Below, piece after piece: positions 25,168 through 33,858 of a stretch of 41,608 bases of DNA. The DNA is taken from NCBI GenBank assembly GCA_014238335.1, contig JABABI010000061.1, positions 1 to 41,608 on the forward strand, in the 5' to 3' direction. Numbering within the stretch: position 1 is the stretch's first letter; each line of letters starts with the position of its first letter. Source of the stretch: Fuerstiella sp. (lineage in GTDB: Bacteria > Planctomycetota > Planctomycetia > Planctomycetales > Planctomycetaceae). The position numbers and the translations under genes are program-made. Under the pieces are notes generated by a model. The model ran no database searches, was not told where the DNA came from, and saw only the letters and a list, made by a program, of their open reading frames with translations.

Positions 25168-26511
25168 CTAGCCGATGACCATCCAGACGGCTTTCAGGTA
25201 TTCTGTCGCCAGACAGTTGCCGCCCACCGGATGACAGGGTGCCGCACCGGTTCTGGCAATAATCTGCATGGGCCTTCCGGCGTGCCGAGCGCCCCTGCCG
25301 TCGCAGGCCGGAGTAACCTCCTCTCCACTCTGACGCGCCGCCGCACATAACAGATTCGTGAACTCCGAGTCCGGCAGCAGGCCAGCACAGCTGCAGCTCA
25401 GCAGCAGGCCGCCCGGTCGGACCAGACGCATGGCCAGTCGGTTCAGGTCGAAGTGTTTACGAGTCCCGTCTTCAATCTCCATCCGTGTGCGGATCAGCTT
25501 TGGCGGGTCCAGTACCACGACATCAAACTGCCGACCGGTGTTGATCATGTCGCGCATGTAGTTGAACGCGTCTGACTGAACGAATTTCGCTCGCACCTGA
25601 TTCAGGTTCGCGTTCTCTTTGGCAACCTGCAGCGGGCCTTCATCCAGGTCCACGCCGATAACTTCCTTCGCGTGGCCCATTTTCATCGCCTGCACGGCAA
25701 AACCACCGGTGTAGCAGCACAGGTCCAGCACACTTTTGCCGTTGCAGAACTCGGCCAGCTTGCGGCGGTTCTCTCGTTGATCGCAAAAAAAACCCGTCTT
25801 ATGGCCGCCGGCAAATCGAATCTTAAAGCGGGTACCAAACTCCTGCACCGTCACTTCTGTAGGGCAGCCTGGCGAAGCAACACTCGGCGGATCGTAGCCC
25901 GTCTGCGACAGAAATTGTGGACTGGTCTGTACAATTGTGTGCTGTGTCCCAAGCCGATTCGCCAGTCGCTGCAGAAGTGCGGTGGCTCGCTGGTACATCC
26001 CCAGACTGAATGCTTCGGCCGACAGTACGTCCCCGTAACGATCCACCATCAATCCCGGAAGGCCATCCGCTTCTGCATGAACAACGCGGTAGGTATCCGT
26101 GCATTCATCAAGACTCAGAATATCCCGGCGCAGCTGAACGGCTGGCCGCAGTTTCTCGTCCCATGACGCTTCTGTCGGCAGCTCTTCCGACCGCCACAAC
26201 ATCCGGAGCGCCATTTCGCTGCGAGAATTATACAGGCCGTATCCCAGCAACTGACGGCTTTTCGAGTACACCGCCACCAGATCGCCAGGTTTCGCACCGT
26301 CCGTCGAATCAATCTGTTTGCGGAACACCGCTGCCTGTGAAATTCGAGTCTTCACTGTGACGATGGGAATCGGAGCAGCCGGGTCCGGTGCCAGGTGCTG
26401 TTTCTGCTCGAGCACAGATGGGTGCGTTTCAACGCCGGACGACTTGTCACGCGGTGAACGCTTCGATCTCGGTTGCTGTTGGCGAGCCAACCTTTGATGT
26501 TGTTTTTTCAC
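25168..26511 (-). CDS. Class I SAM-dependent rRNA methyltransferase, RlmI-like
   Basis: The 447-residue protein resembles the RlmI family, which makes 5-methylcytosine in 23S rRNA. A basic extension (1-50) precedes a PUA-like region (VTVKTRISQAAVFRKQID) and an EEHD-like region (HAEADGLPGLMVDRYGD, 145-161). The Rossmann methyltransferase core shows TGFFCDQREN (239-248), VLDLCCYTGGFAV (261-273, SAM-binding loop), GVDLDEGPL (286-294), DPPK (335-338) and SCSC (372-375, catalytic-Cys region). The start is GTG at 26511, inside a GTGA overlap with the upstream pseudouridine synthase gene, so translation is probably coupled. At 447 residues it is longer than typical RlmI (about 400), mainly through the N-terminal extension. 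Confidence 0.88.
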   Translation of the reverse strand: MKKQHQRLARQQQPRSKRSPRDKSSGVETHPSVLEQKQHLAPDPAAPIPIVTVKTRISQAAVFRKQIDSTDGAKPGDLVAVYSKSRQLLGYGLYNSRSEMALRMLWRSEELPTEASWDEKLRPAVQLRRDILSLDECTDTYRVVHAEADGLPGLMVDRYGDVLSAEAFSLGMYQRATALLQRLANRLGTQHTIVQTSPQFLSQTGYDPPSVASPGCPTEVTVQEFGTRFKIRFAGGHKTGFFCDQRENRRKLAEFCNGKSVLDLCCYTGGFAVQAMKMGHAKEVIGVDLDEGPLQVAKENANLNQVRAKFVQSDAFNYMRDMINTGRQFDVVVLDPPKLIRTRMEIEDGTRKHFDLNRLAMRLVRPGGLLLSCSCAGLLPDSEFTNLLCAAARQSGEEVTPACDGRGARHAGRPMQIIARTGAAPCHPVGGNCLATEYLKAVWMVIG

Positions 26512-27671
26512 GTTGCACTTCGCTCACTATTAGCTGCGGCCTGCAGTCGATTCAGGAATCGCTGCATATCAGCGGGCCACGCCGTTTTGAAGTGCATGAG
26601 TTTCCCGGTCACAGGATGATCGAACTTCAGTTCCGCCGCGTGCAGTGCCAGTCGATGTGTTCCGCTGTCGTTGGTGACCACGGGACCACCGAAAGGGCCG
26701 GTGTACTTGATGTCGCCGCAAATCGGATGACCGAGTTCCGCCAGATGAATACGGATCTGATTGGTACGGCCGGTTTCCAGACGACACTCCAGTTCGCTGT
26801 AACGACCGAGCGTCCGCAGGCGGCGGACGTGAGTGATGGCCTGCTGCCCGATTGTTGCCGGAGCAGACTGCTGTGCGGCTGAGCCTTCTGCCGAAACACC
26901 AACTGCTGCGGATGCATGCTGTTCCTGATCACTTGTCCGGACGGATTCGTCCGTCGGACCTTCCGCGATTCGAGCCTGAGTGTTGGCCGGCAGCGACGTG
27001 TGAGACTGGCCGGCAGAAGTGTCTTTGGTACTGCCACGAAGTCCGTCGCCTCTGTCGCGGATCAAATGTGATTCGATGGTCTGATCCGCGATCTGACCAG
27101 GAATCAGGGCAAAATATAATCGTACGGCGTGATGTTCCGCAAACTGCTGAATGATTTTCTTCTGGGCTGCTTCATTGCGCGCGAACACCAGCAAACCACT
27201 GGAATCCCGGTCGATGCGATGCACGGAAAACAGCTTCATCAGTCGTTGATGAACTTTCCTCGACTTGTTCCGTTTAGCCGCATGTTCTCGGATCAGACGT
27301 GGTATACACTCATCCAGAGTCGGCCGCTGCATCCTGCGTGCCGCGGACCAGCCGAGTTCTGAGTTGCGCCGCAGGGTGGTCATTCCCGAAGGCTTTTCCA
27401 CAACGATCACGTCTTTGTCGACATGACACACCGTAACATCTTCTTCAGTCGGAGGCGGTGGAATCGGAGTATCGGAAATCGTGACGACCTCCCCTGCCGA
27501 CAGTCTCCGCGCCTCGTCAATGCACAGCACGCCGCCGATGGCGATTCTCCGCTCGTGCTGAATTTTTCTTGCGGCCGACCACGATAGTGCCCCAGGCAGT
27601 TCACGACGCAGCGCGGCCAGCACGGTTTCGTTCGTGTTTTCGGTAATTGTAAATTGTTCTGACACGGGCAT
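26508..27671 (-). CDS. RluA-family RNA pseudouridine synthase
   Basis: From ATG 27671 the protein is 387 residues. An S4-like RNA-binding region (SWSAARKIQHERRIAIGGVL) is followed by the catalytic core with HRIDRDSSG (151-159, catalytic Asp154) and ETGRTNQIRIHLA (about 299-311). It isomerises uridine in rRNA or tRNA; the target site cannot be told. An insertion of about 57 low-complexity residues (about 218-274, rich in S, A, T, Q and E) splits the core before AITHVRRL. The start is uncertain: the frame is open up to 27776 with an ATG there, but the domain begins just after 27671 and a strong inverted repeat lies between. The gene overlaps the RlmI-like gene by 4 nt. Confidence 0.88.
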   Translation of the reverse strand: MPVSEQFTITENTNETVLAALRRELPGALSWSAARKIQHERRIAIGGVLCIDEARRLSAGEVVTISDTPIPPPPTEEDVTVCHVDKDVIVVEKPSGMTTLRRNSELGWSAARRMQRPTLDECIPRLIREHAAKRNKSRKVHQRLMKLFSVHRIDRDSSGLLVFARNEAAQKKIIQQFAEHHAVRLYFALIPGQIADQTIESHLIRDRGDGLRGSTKDTSAGQSHTSLPANTQARIAEGPTDESVRTSDQEQHASAAVGVSAEGSAAQQSAPATIGQQAITHVRRLRTLGRYSELECRLETGRTNQIRIHLAELGHPICGDIKYTGPFGGPVVTNDSGTHRLALHAAELKFDHPVTGKLMHFKTAWPADMQRFLNRLQAAANSERSAT

Positions 27672-27702
27672 TGGGTCGTTCTGGGTGGGATAAAGGGTCG
27701 GC

Positions 27703-27759
27703 AGTCTTTTTCGGGCGAGTGTCCACGCCTGATGGCACATCATTTGTCCGAAAAAGACT
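27703..27759. promoter_or_regulatory. 12-bp perfect inverted repeat in the rluA-type gene leader
   Basis: AGTCTTTTTCGG (27703-27714) and CCGAAAAAGACT (27748-27759) are exact reverse complements separated by 33 nt. A smaller stem, TGATG-GCA-CATCA, lies inside the loop. The element sits 32 nt upstream of the chosen start of the pseudouridine synthase gene and would form a structured RNA leader. It could be an attenuator or a relic terminator. Confidence 0.6.
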
Positions 27760-28019
27760 CCCCCCACTCGCGTCACATCCGGATGTACACACTCGTCCGT
27801 AAAATGCTGTAAACTTTATTATTCCAGGTAACTGTTGGCGGCTTTGTCGTCGTTGCCGCGACCAACGGCAGCGGCACACCGCCTTCCGTGCGGCAGATCA
27901 AATCCGTTTGCGGCGGGTGACGCATTGCCAATGAACTGTGATTGGCCCATGATGTGGACTCGCAGCGAACGATTTCGGCACACGTTACCGGCCATTACTG
28001 GCTCATCAAGTACTGTCCA

Positions 28020-28127
28020 ATGAAACTTGTCAACTTGTTTGTTGTTTTCTGTGCGGCGGCTGCAACTGTGTGTGGTCAGGGGCCGCGGCAGCCCAATATC
28101 ATTCTGATGATGGCCGACGATATCTAA
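28020..28127 (+). pseudogene. Truncated sulfatase N-terminus
   Basis: A 35-residue frame starts with a signal peptide (MKLVNLFVVFCAAAATVCGQ) and continues GPRQPNIILMMADDI, the characteristic start of type I sulfatases, whose metal-binding Asp pair lies in ADD. It stops at TAA exactly where the family would continue with G-Y/W. No other frame downstream resumes the sulfatase, so it is a truncated remnant and not a simple frameshift. Confidence 0.8.
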
Positions 28128-28240
28128 CGCTGGCTCACGCGAAGTGACTGCAAACCGCGTGTTTTTAGGGGCTTCCGAGCACTTTGGGCTTCGTTGAAAA
28201 ATTCTGAAATTGCCCCGAATTACCCCTCATTGGGCTGCAG

Positions 28241-28259
28241 TTGGTGCAAATTGCACCAA
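28241..28259. promoter_or_regulatory. 19-nt near-perfect palindrome
   Basis: TTGGTGCAA-A-TTGCACCAA is a 9-bp inverted repeat around a single central base, in non-coding DNA between two gene remnants. This shape suits a dimeric repressor operator, but no regulator gene is nearby, so it may be a leftover of a lost gene. Confidence 0.4.
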
Positions 28260-28476
28260 GCCGGGCATGACGTTCGTTCGGGCTGAATCAAAGACAGTCT
28301 TCGGTGAATAACACCCCAACGGCGAACAACGATTCCCTGCAGCAAGCGGGCGATGCAAGCGAGAACTCTTCCTACGCGTTCGAACAAATGTCGGTCTGCT
28401 CCATTGGCCGTATTTTCACTTTGTTCGAGTCCTTGTCGGGGAGCTTGACCAAGTCTGATCACCTACCCGAACCGTT

Positions 28477-28512
28477 AACCCTCGGTCACAAGTTGTCCTG
28501 TGGCCGAGGGTT
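28477..28512. terminator. 14-bp stem-loop, terminator-like
   Basis: AACCCTCGGTCACA (28477-28490) pairs with TGTGGCCGAGGGTT (28499-28512) with one G-T wobble around an 8-nt loop. Only TGG follows, so the T-tract is poor. It may be a terminator of a lost gene. Confidence 0.45.
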
Positions 28513-28590
28513 TGGTCGTTGGTTCGCCGAGCGAACGATCGTTTGGTTCGGGTCTCAACCTATTGCCGGCTTAGATAACGATCCGAACCG
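28505..28590 (+). pseudogene. Possible transposase C-terminal scrap
   Basis: One frame reads GRGFGRWFAERTIVWFGSQ. The R-W-x-x-E-R-T-I-x-W-F string is like the end of the catalytic domain in IS5-type DDE transposases, where the Glu is catalytic. Homology is not visible on either side and there are no recognisable insertion-sequence ends, so the call is weak. Confidence 0.3.
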
Positions 28591-28677
28591 GAAACCCGCA
28601 TCGCGCTCCATGTGTTTCGTGCTGTACTGCAGGCACTCCCGAACAGGGGCATTGTTAGTGAAGCGAAATCTGGTTAG

Positions 28678-28833
28678 ACCGCGATTGACGAAGGCGGCAC
28701 AATGAAGACCGGCCGACACATTCAAACGCCCGAGCAAACGCAACACAGTAACTTCCTGCTGTCAGTTCTCCAGAAAATGGGCGTCGAAAGAGACCGGTTC
28801 GGGATGAGTACCGGTATAGTTGATTTAAGTTAA
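28678..28833 (+). pseudogene. DUF1552 protein, C-terminal remnant
   Basis: After a stop at 28675-28677 the frame reads TAIDEGGTMKTGRHIQTP, then NFLLSVLQKMGVERDRFG and STGIVDLS before TAA. This matches the usual C-terminal end of planctomycete DUF1552 proteins (GG-x-x-K-x-G-R-H, NLL-x-x-LL-x-x-MGV-x-x-D-x-FG-x-STG). The rest of the gene (about 400 residues) is missing upstream. Confidence 0.75.
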
Positions 28834-28951
28834 GGAATACGCATTCCCTGTTGGTCCGCCCCGTGCCAGATTGCCTCGGCAGGATGCCAGGTTTTGTCCG
28901 GGCGAGAACTTTCATCCGTGTGTCCACTACCCCGTTGAACGAATCCGATTC

Positions 28952-31900
28952 ATGAATCGAGCCATTCTCAGAATCTCTTTCCTGACAGCAGTGTGTTTCT
29001 GGCACGCTCTTGCGGCATTCGCACAGGACGAAATCGCAACCTCCGCGCTTTTGCCCGGCAACGGATTTGTTGATCTGTACAACAAGAAGGATCTCACCGG
29101 CTGGACGACCACCGGCAACTGGATTCCGCAGAAAGACGGATCGCTGGTGATCGATCCGCGCGAAGGTGAATCGGGTTGGCAGCGCTACGATGCCTATTTG
29201 TGGTCGAAACGGAAGTACGGCGACTTTGAATTGAAGGTCGAATTTGCTTACCCGGAAAACGGAAACAGCGGCGTCTATTTTCGAGTCGCTGATCGAAACA
29301 ATCCGGTCTACTCCGGTATCGAAGCACAAGTCAATGACTCGTCGAAACATCAGGGGCCGACGAATGACCACACCGTTGGCGGAATCATTCCCGCCGGAAT
29401 CGCTCCGTCGAAAAACATGGCTAAACCGCCGGGGGAATGGAATCGAATGTTTGTGCGGTGCGTCGGCGGTCATCTTCAGGTCCGAGTCAACGGCGAAAAA
29501 GTTGTCGACGTTCAGTTGGAAAACACCTCGGTGAAGGATCGACCGAGCGAAGGTTATATCGGACTTCAGGATCATGGAGTTCCTCACACCGTTCGCTATC
29601 GCAATATCCAGATTAAAGAAATTGCTCCCGTTGCACCTAATGCGGCGCAGGCGTTCTTCGATCACAGGATCAAACCGATCTTTGAGGAGAAGTGCATTCA
29701 CTGTCATGGTGAGGACGAACAGGAAGCGCAGCTTCGACTTGATTCACTGGCGCACGTGATGCGTGGCGGCGATTCGGGCGAGCCAATACTGGTGATCGGA
29801 GACGACCGAGATAGCCACCTAATGCATTTGGTGACGACAACAAATGAAGAGCTTCGGATGCCGATTGAGGACGAGCCGCTCAGCAAGGCGGAAATCCAAC
29901 TGATGCGAGATTGGATCGGGATCGAACGCGGTTGGGAAAAAGCGATCGCTGAGGCATCAGTCGTCGAGTCCGACCATTGGGCGTTTCAACCGATCGAGCG
30001 ACCGTCGGCGCCGACAACACAACACCAAAATCCAATCGACGCATTTATCGAAGCGAAGCTGCTTGAGCACAAGTTGCAGATGTCTCCGCAGGCGTCGGAG
30101 CGGAGGCTTGTGAGGCGACTGCTGCTGGTTATTCACGGACTGCCGCCGACGACAAAACAAGTGGACGACTATCTTGCATCCGAAGATGCTGGCAAGTGGG
30201 AAAAACTTGTCGAAGAGGTTTTGCGCAGTCCGCGATACGGTGAGCGATTTGCTGTCAGTTGGCTCGACCTGATTCGGTTCAGCGAAACGGACGGATTCGA
30301 AATGAACACCGAACGCGGGTCGGCATGGCGTTTTCGAGATTGGGTCATCAAGGCTTTCAACGATGACATGCCCTACGACAACTTTGTCATCAGCCAGCTT
30401 GCCGGGGATGTCGTCGGCGAACCGATCGGGACGGGCTTCCTGGTTGCCGGACCGCATAATCTGGTGGTGGAAGCGAATGCGAAAGGGCAAGCCGAAAACG
30501 TCCAAAATGAAGTGTCCGATTTCCTGAACGCGACCGGCACGACTTTCCTCGGACTCACGCTCGGTTGCGCAAGATGTCACAACCATAAATTCGATCCGAT
30601 TTCACAAAAAGATTTCTACTCGGTCCAGGCCGTGTTCTCCGGCGTCAATCACGGCGATGCCCCGGTTCCGCAGACCGCCGCCGACCAGCGAGTGCTTGCA
30701 GCGGTGGAAGCCGACATCGTCGACACGAAACGCGCGCTGTCAAAGTTTGCAGCGGATCCGGATGAACTGGGAGAACCAGTTCAATTCAAACGCAACGTCG
30801 AATCGTTCGCTCGGCAGGACGCTCGCTTCGTGCGAATGACGATCAACGGAACCAACAGCGGCGCGCAACCGTGTATCGATGAGCTGGAAATGTTTGCAGA
30901 AGGCGACAACATCGCGTTGGCGACGGCGGGCGTGAAGGCGACTTCCGGTGGCGACTTCGTTCACCCACTTCACAAACTGGAACACATCAACGACGGTAAG
31001 TACGGAAATCCATTCAGTTGGATTTCACGCGATGAAAAAGGCTGGGTTCAAATCGAACTGGCCAAAGTCACTGCCATTGATCGAATCGTCTGGGGCCGCG
31101 ATCGCACGGAAAAGATTGCCGATCGGCTGGCGACGGATTATCGCATGGAAGTATCGATCGACGGAGAATCCTGGACAACCGTTGGCGATTCCAAAAGACG
31201 CCGGCCTTTCGGCTCAAAAGTCCTCTACCGGTTCGATCATCTGCCGGAGCAGCAGCAAGTCGCAGCGAAGAAGCAGCACGCACATTTGCAGTCGTTGGTC
31301 GCCAGACTGAAGGAACTTGAAAAACAACCTACGGCCTACATCGGAAAGTTTTCTGCGCCGGTACCGACGCATCGACTCTATCGCGGCGAACCGATGTCCA
31401 AACGAGAATTGATGCAGCCCAACACGCTGGCCGTCGTCGGAAACCTTCAACTCACCAACGCGGCTTCGGGACCGGAGCGGCGTTTGGCGTTTGCTCAGTG
31501 GGTTGCCAGCTCTGACAACCCGTTGACGGCTCGCGTGATGGTGAATCGCATTTGGCAGTTTCATTTTGGCGAAGGTCTTGTCGGTACACCGAGCGATTTC
31601 GGAACCAACGGTTCTGCGGCCAGTCACCGGCAGTTGCTGGATTGGTTGGCTGCGGAATTGATCGACAACCGGTGGTCGATCAAACACATTCACCGATTGA
31701 TCCTGACATCGAAAACATGGCAGCAGGACAGTCGCCCGCGCTCAGATGCGATGGCGCTGGATTCGTCGAGTCGATTTCTTTGGCGATATCCTCCGCATCG
31801 TCTTGAAGCCGAAGCGATTCGCGATTCGATTCTAGCTACGTCCGGCAAGCTGCGCCACGACGGCGGCGGACCGGGATTCAGCGGTTTTGCGGTTCAGTAC

Positions 31901-32308
31901 GAAAATGTCCGACACTATCTGCCCAAGACGAAGTTCGAAGACCGGGACTGGCGGCGCATGGTGTATATGACGCGAGTCAGAAAAGAAGTGGAATCTGTTT
32001 TCGGCGCGTTCGATTGCCCAGATGGGAATCAGGTAACGCCGAAGCGAACCCGTTCGACCACACCGCTGCAGGCGCTCAACTTACTCAACAGCGCCTTCGT
32101 GCTTCAGCAGGCTGAGTTCCTTGCGGAACGATTGAAGTCCGAATCGGACGCGCGCGAGCAGTGGATAGATACGTCATACGAACTTTGTTTTGGTCGCCCG
32201 CCAACGCAAAAGGAAACACGCCTCGCATCTCAGATGCTGAAGGAACTCGGCCTGACGCAATACTGCCGAGTTCTGCTGAATTCCAATGAATTTGTTTTTA
32301 TTTTGTAG
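28952..32308 (+). CDS. DUF1080 / PSCyt1 / PSCyt2 / PSD1 fusion protein with two CxxCH sites
   Basis: The 1,118-residue secreted protein starts at ATG 28952 with a signal peptide (residues 1-25, ending AFAQ). Domains in order are DUF1080, a 3-keto-disaccharide-hydrolase-type jelly roll (about 37-223); PSCyt1 planctomycete cytochrome with CIHCH (248-252) and a downstream Met-containing acidic part; PSCyt2/DUF1549 (about 341-568) with CARCH (539-543); a discoidin-like carbohydrate-binding insertion (about 620-760); and PSD1/DUF1553 (about 843-1118, TARVMVNRIWQFHFG, TRSTTPLQALNLLN). It probably binds or oxidatively processes a glycan outside the cytoplasm. The next gene (DUF1501) is its usual partner, 72 nt downstream. 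The ribosome site is weak. Confidence 0.9.
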   Translation: MNRAILRISFLTAVCFWHALAAFAQDEIATSALLPGNGFVDLYNKKDLTGWTTTGNWIPQKDGSLVIDPREGESGWQRYDAYLWSKRKYGDFELKVEFAYPENGNSGVYFRVADRNNPVYSGIEAQVNDSSKHQGPTNDHTVGGIIPAGIAPSKNMAKPPGEWNRMFVRCVGGHLQVRVNGEKVVDVQLENTSVKDRPSEGYIGLQDHGVPHTVRYRNIQIKEIAPVAPNAAQAFFDHRIKPIFEEKCIHCHGEDEQEAQLRLDSLAHVMRGGDSGEPILVIGDDRDSHLMHLVTTTNEELRMPIEDEPLSKAEIQLMRDWIGIERGWEKAIAEASVVESDHWAFQPIERPSAPTTQHQNPIDAFIEAKLLEHKLQMSPQASERRLVRRLLLVIHGLPPTTKQVDDYLASEDAGKWEKLVEEVLRSPRYGERFAVSWLDLIRFSETDGFEMNTERGSAWRFRDWVIKAFNDDMPYDNFVISQLAGDVVGEPIGTGFLVAGPHNLVVEANAKGQAENVQNEVSDFLNATGTTFLGLTLGCARCHNHKFDPISQKDFYSVQAVFSGVNHGDAPVPQTAADQRVLAAVEADIVDTKRALSKFAADPDELGEPVQFKRNVESFARQDARFVRMTINGTNSGAQPCIDELEMFAEGDNIALATAGVKATSGGDFVHPLHKLEHINDGKYGNPFSWISRDEKGWVQIELAKVTAIDRIVWGRDRTEKIADRLATDYRMEVSIDGESWTTVGDSKRRRPFGSKVLYRFDHLPEQQQVAAKKQHAHLQSLVARLKELEKQPTAYIGKFSAPVPTHRLYRGEPMSKRELMQPNTLAVVGNLQLTNAASGPERRLAFAQWVASSDNPLTARVMVNRIWQFHFGEGLVGTPSDFGTNGSAASHRQLLDWLAAELIDNRWSIKHIHRLILTSKTWQQDSRPRSDAMALDSSSRFLWRYPPHRLEAEAIRDSILATSGKLRHDGGGPGFSGFAVQYENVRHYLPKTKFEDRDWRRMVYMTRVRKEVESVFGAFDCPDGNQVTPKRTRSTTPLQALNLLNSAFVLQQAEFLAERLKSESDAREQWIDTSYELCFGRPPTQKETRLASQMLKELGLTQYCRVLLNSNEFVFIL

Positions 32309-32380
32309 AGCCAAAGTCAGAAGACGTGCCGTAGTGGCGGCTTCTTCTACCACTCGGAAAAGCTCACTCAGGCAACAACA

Positions 32381-33847
32381 ATGAATCAATTCTGGCAAAA
32401 CCGGCGAGACTTTCTCGGCTCAACAACTTCGGGACTCGCAGGAATCGCTCTGGCGAGTCTGTTGCAGCAGGATGGTTTGCTTGCGGCCGAAGAAGATTCG
32501 GGACGCCCCGTGATTCCGCCCGCCCGTCCCTTCTCATCGCGCTCTGCGCACTTTGAAGCTCGCGCGAAACAAGTGCTGGTGATCTACTGCTCCGGAGCCG
32601 TCAGTCAGGTCGACACGTTCGACTACAAACCGGAATTGCAAAAACGCGACGGACAGGCGATGCCCGGAGCGGAAGGCCTGATCACTTCGCAGGGAGCTCA
32701 GGGAAATCTGCTCAAGAGCGCATGGGACTTCAAGCCTCGTGGCGAATGCGGAAAAATGACGTCCGACCTGTTTCCTCAATTGGGAAATCTGGCCGACGAC
32801 ATGTGCTTCATTCATTCGCTTTCCGGAAAAACAGCGGCTCATGGTCCCGCCGAAACGTTCATGTCGACGGGATATTCATTGAGCGGTTTTCCCAGCATGG
32901 GGTCGTGGATGACCTGGGCGATGGGGACGGAAAACGAAGAACTGCCAGCGTATGTGGCCATTCCTGATCCGCGTGGAAAACCGCAGGCCAGTGTCGACAA
33001 CTGGGGAGCCGGATTTCTGCCAGCGGCGTTTCAGGGCACTGATTTCAATGCGTCACAACCTCTGCGCAATCTTGAGCGACCAGCAAACATCGGCGAAGAG
33101 ACTGACGCTCGCGCTCGCGACTTTCTGCAACGGATGAATCGGATGCAACTGGAGGAGTTTCCTGGTGACAGCGAATTGTCTGCGAGAATCGCCAGCTATG
33201 AACTGGCCGCCAAAATGCAGCTCACCATTCCCGACATCATGGATTTTTCTACCGAACGCAAAACCACTCTGCAAATGTACGGCGCTGACGACAGTTCGAA
33301 CAAGACGAAGGCTGGCTACGCGAAAAATTGCATCCTGGCTCGGCGACTCCTGGAAAAAGACGTCCGCTTTGTGCAACTTTTTAACGGTGCGTATCAAACG
33401 GGTGGAGAAGGAGTCAGCAACTGGGACGCGCATTCTCAGATCGTCAAGCGTTATGGTGCCCACGGTGAAATCTTCGACCAACCCACTGCGGCATTGTTGG
33501 CCGACCTAAAACAACGCGGCATTCTGAATGATACGCTTGTCGTATGGTGTACGGAATTCGGAAGAATGCCCACCGTGCAGGCGTCCAAGAAAGCCGGCCG
33601 AGACCACAACATTCAGGGCTTCACCGCGTGGCTTGCCGGTGCCGGCGTGAAAGCTCCCTTCACATTCGGCGCGACGGATGAATTTGGATACCGGGCCGTG
33701 GAGAACAAAGTGAGTGTCTATGATTTCCACGCCACGATTCTGCACCTGCTGGGCATCCACCACAAACGCCTGACCTACCGACACAACGGATTCGACCGGC
33801 GACTGACGGACGTCCACGGAAACATAATTAGCGATATTATCGCATAG
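32381..33847 (+). CDS. DUF1501 family protein, Tat-exported
   Basis: The 488-residue protein has a twin-arginine signal (NRRDFLGSTTSG, 8-19, then a hydrophobic stretch) and the sulfatase/alkaline-phosphatase-like fold of DUF1501. Visible family signatures are CSGAVSQVDTFDYKP, HGPAETFMSTGYSLSG, SNWDAHS, WCTEFGRMP, GRDHNIQGFTAWLAG, TDEFGY and LTDVHGNI at the C-terminus. The His and Asp residues of these strings would be metal ligands by analogy to alkaline phosphatases. It is almost always encoded next to PSCyt/PSD1 proteins, as here. The substrate is unknown. A decayed sulfatase fragment follows 11 nt after the stop. Confidence 0.9.
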   Translation: MNQFWQNRRDFLGSTTSGLAGIALASLLQQDGLLAAEEDSGRPVIPPARPFSSRSAHFEARAKQVLVIYCSGAVSQVDTFDYKPELQKRDGQAMPGAEGLITSQGAQGNLLKSAWDFKPRGECGKMTSDLFPQLGNLADDMCFIHSLSGKTAAHGPAETFMSTGYSLSGFPSMGSWMTWAMGTENEELPAYVAIPDPRGKPQASVDNWGAGFLPAAFQGTDFNASQPLRNLERPANIGEETDARARDFLQRMNRMQLEEFPGDSELSARIASYELAAKMQLTIPDIMDFSTERKTTLQMYGADDSSNKTKAGYAKNCILARRLLEKDVRFVQLFNGAYQTGGEGVSNWDAHSQIVKRYGAHGEIFDQPTAALLADLKQRGILNDTLVVWCTEFGRMPTVQASKKAGRDHNIQGFTAWLAGAGVKAPFTFGATDEFGYRAVENKVSVYDFHATILHLLGIHHKRLTYRHNGFDRRLTDVHGNIISDIIA

Positions 33848-33858
33848 TTCTTCAAACA

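Larger units (their letters stand above)
27672..28951. other. Degenerate intergenic region with gene remnants
   Basis: This stretch of about 1.3 kb has no intact gene. In order it holds the inverted repeat at 27703-27759, a sulfatase N-terminal remnant (28020-28127), a 19-nt palindrome (28241-28259), a long stem-loop (28477-28512), a possible transposase scrap (about 28505-28590) and a DUF1552 C-terminal remnant (28678-28833). The mixture of truncated ends from unrelated families indicates repeated rearrangement. Confidence 0.7.
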
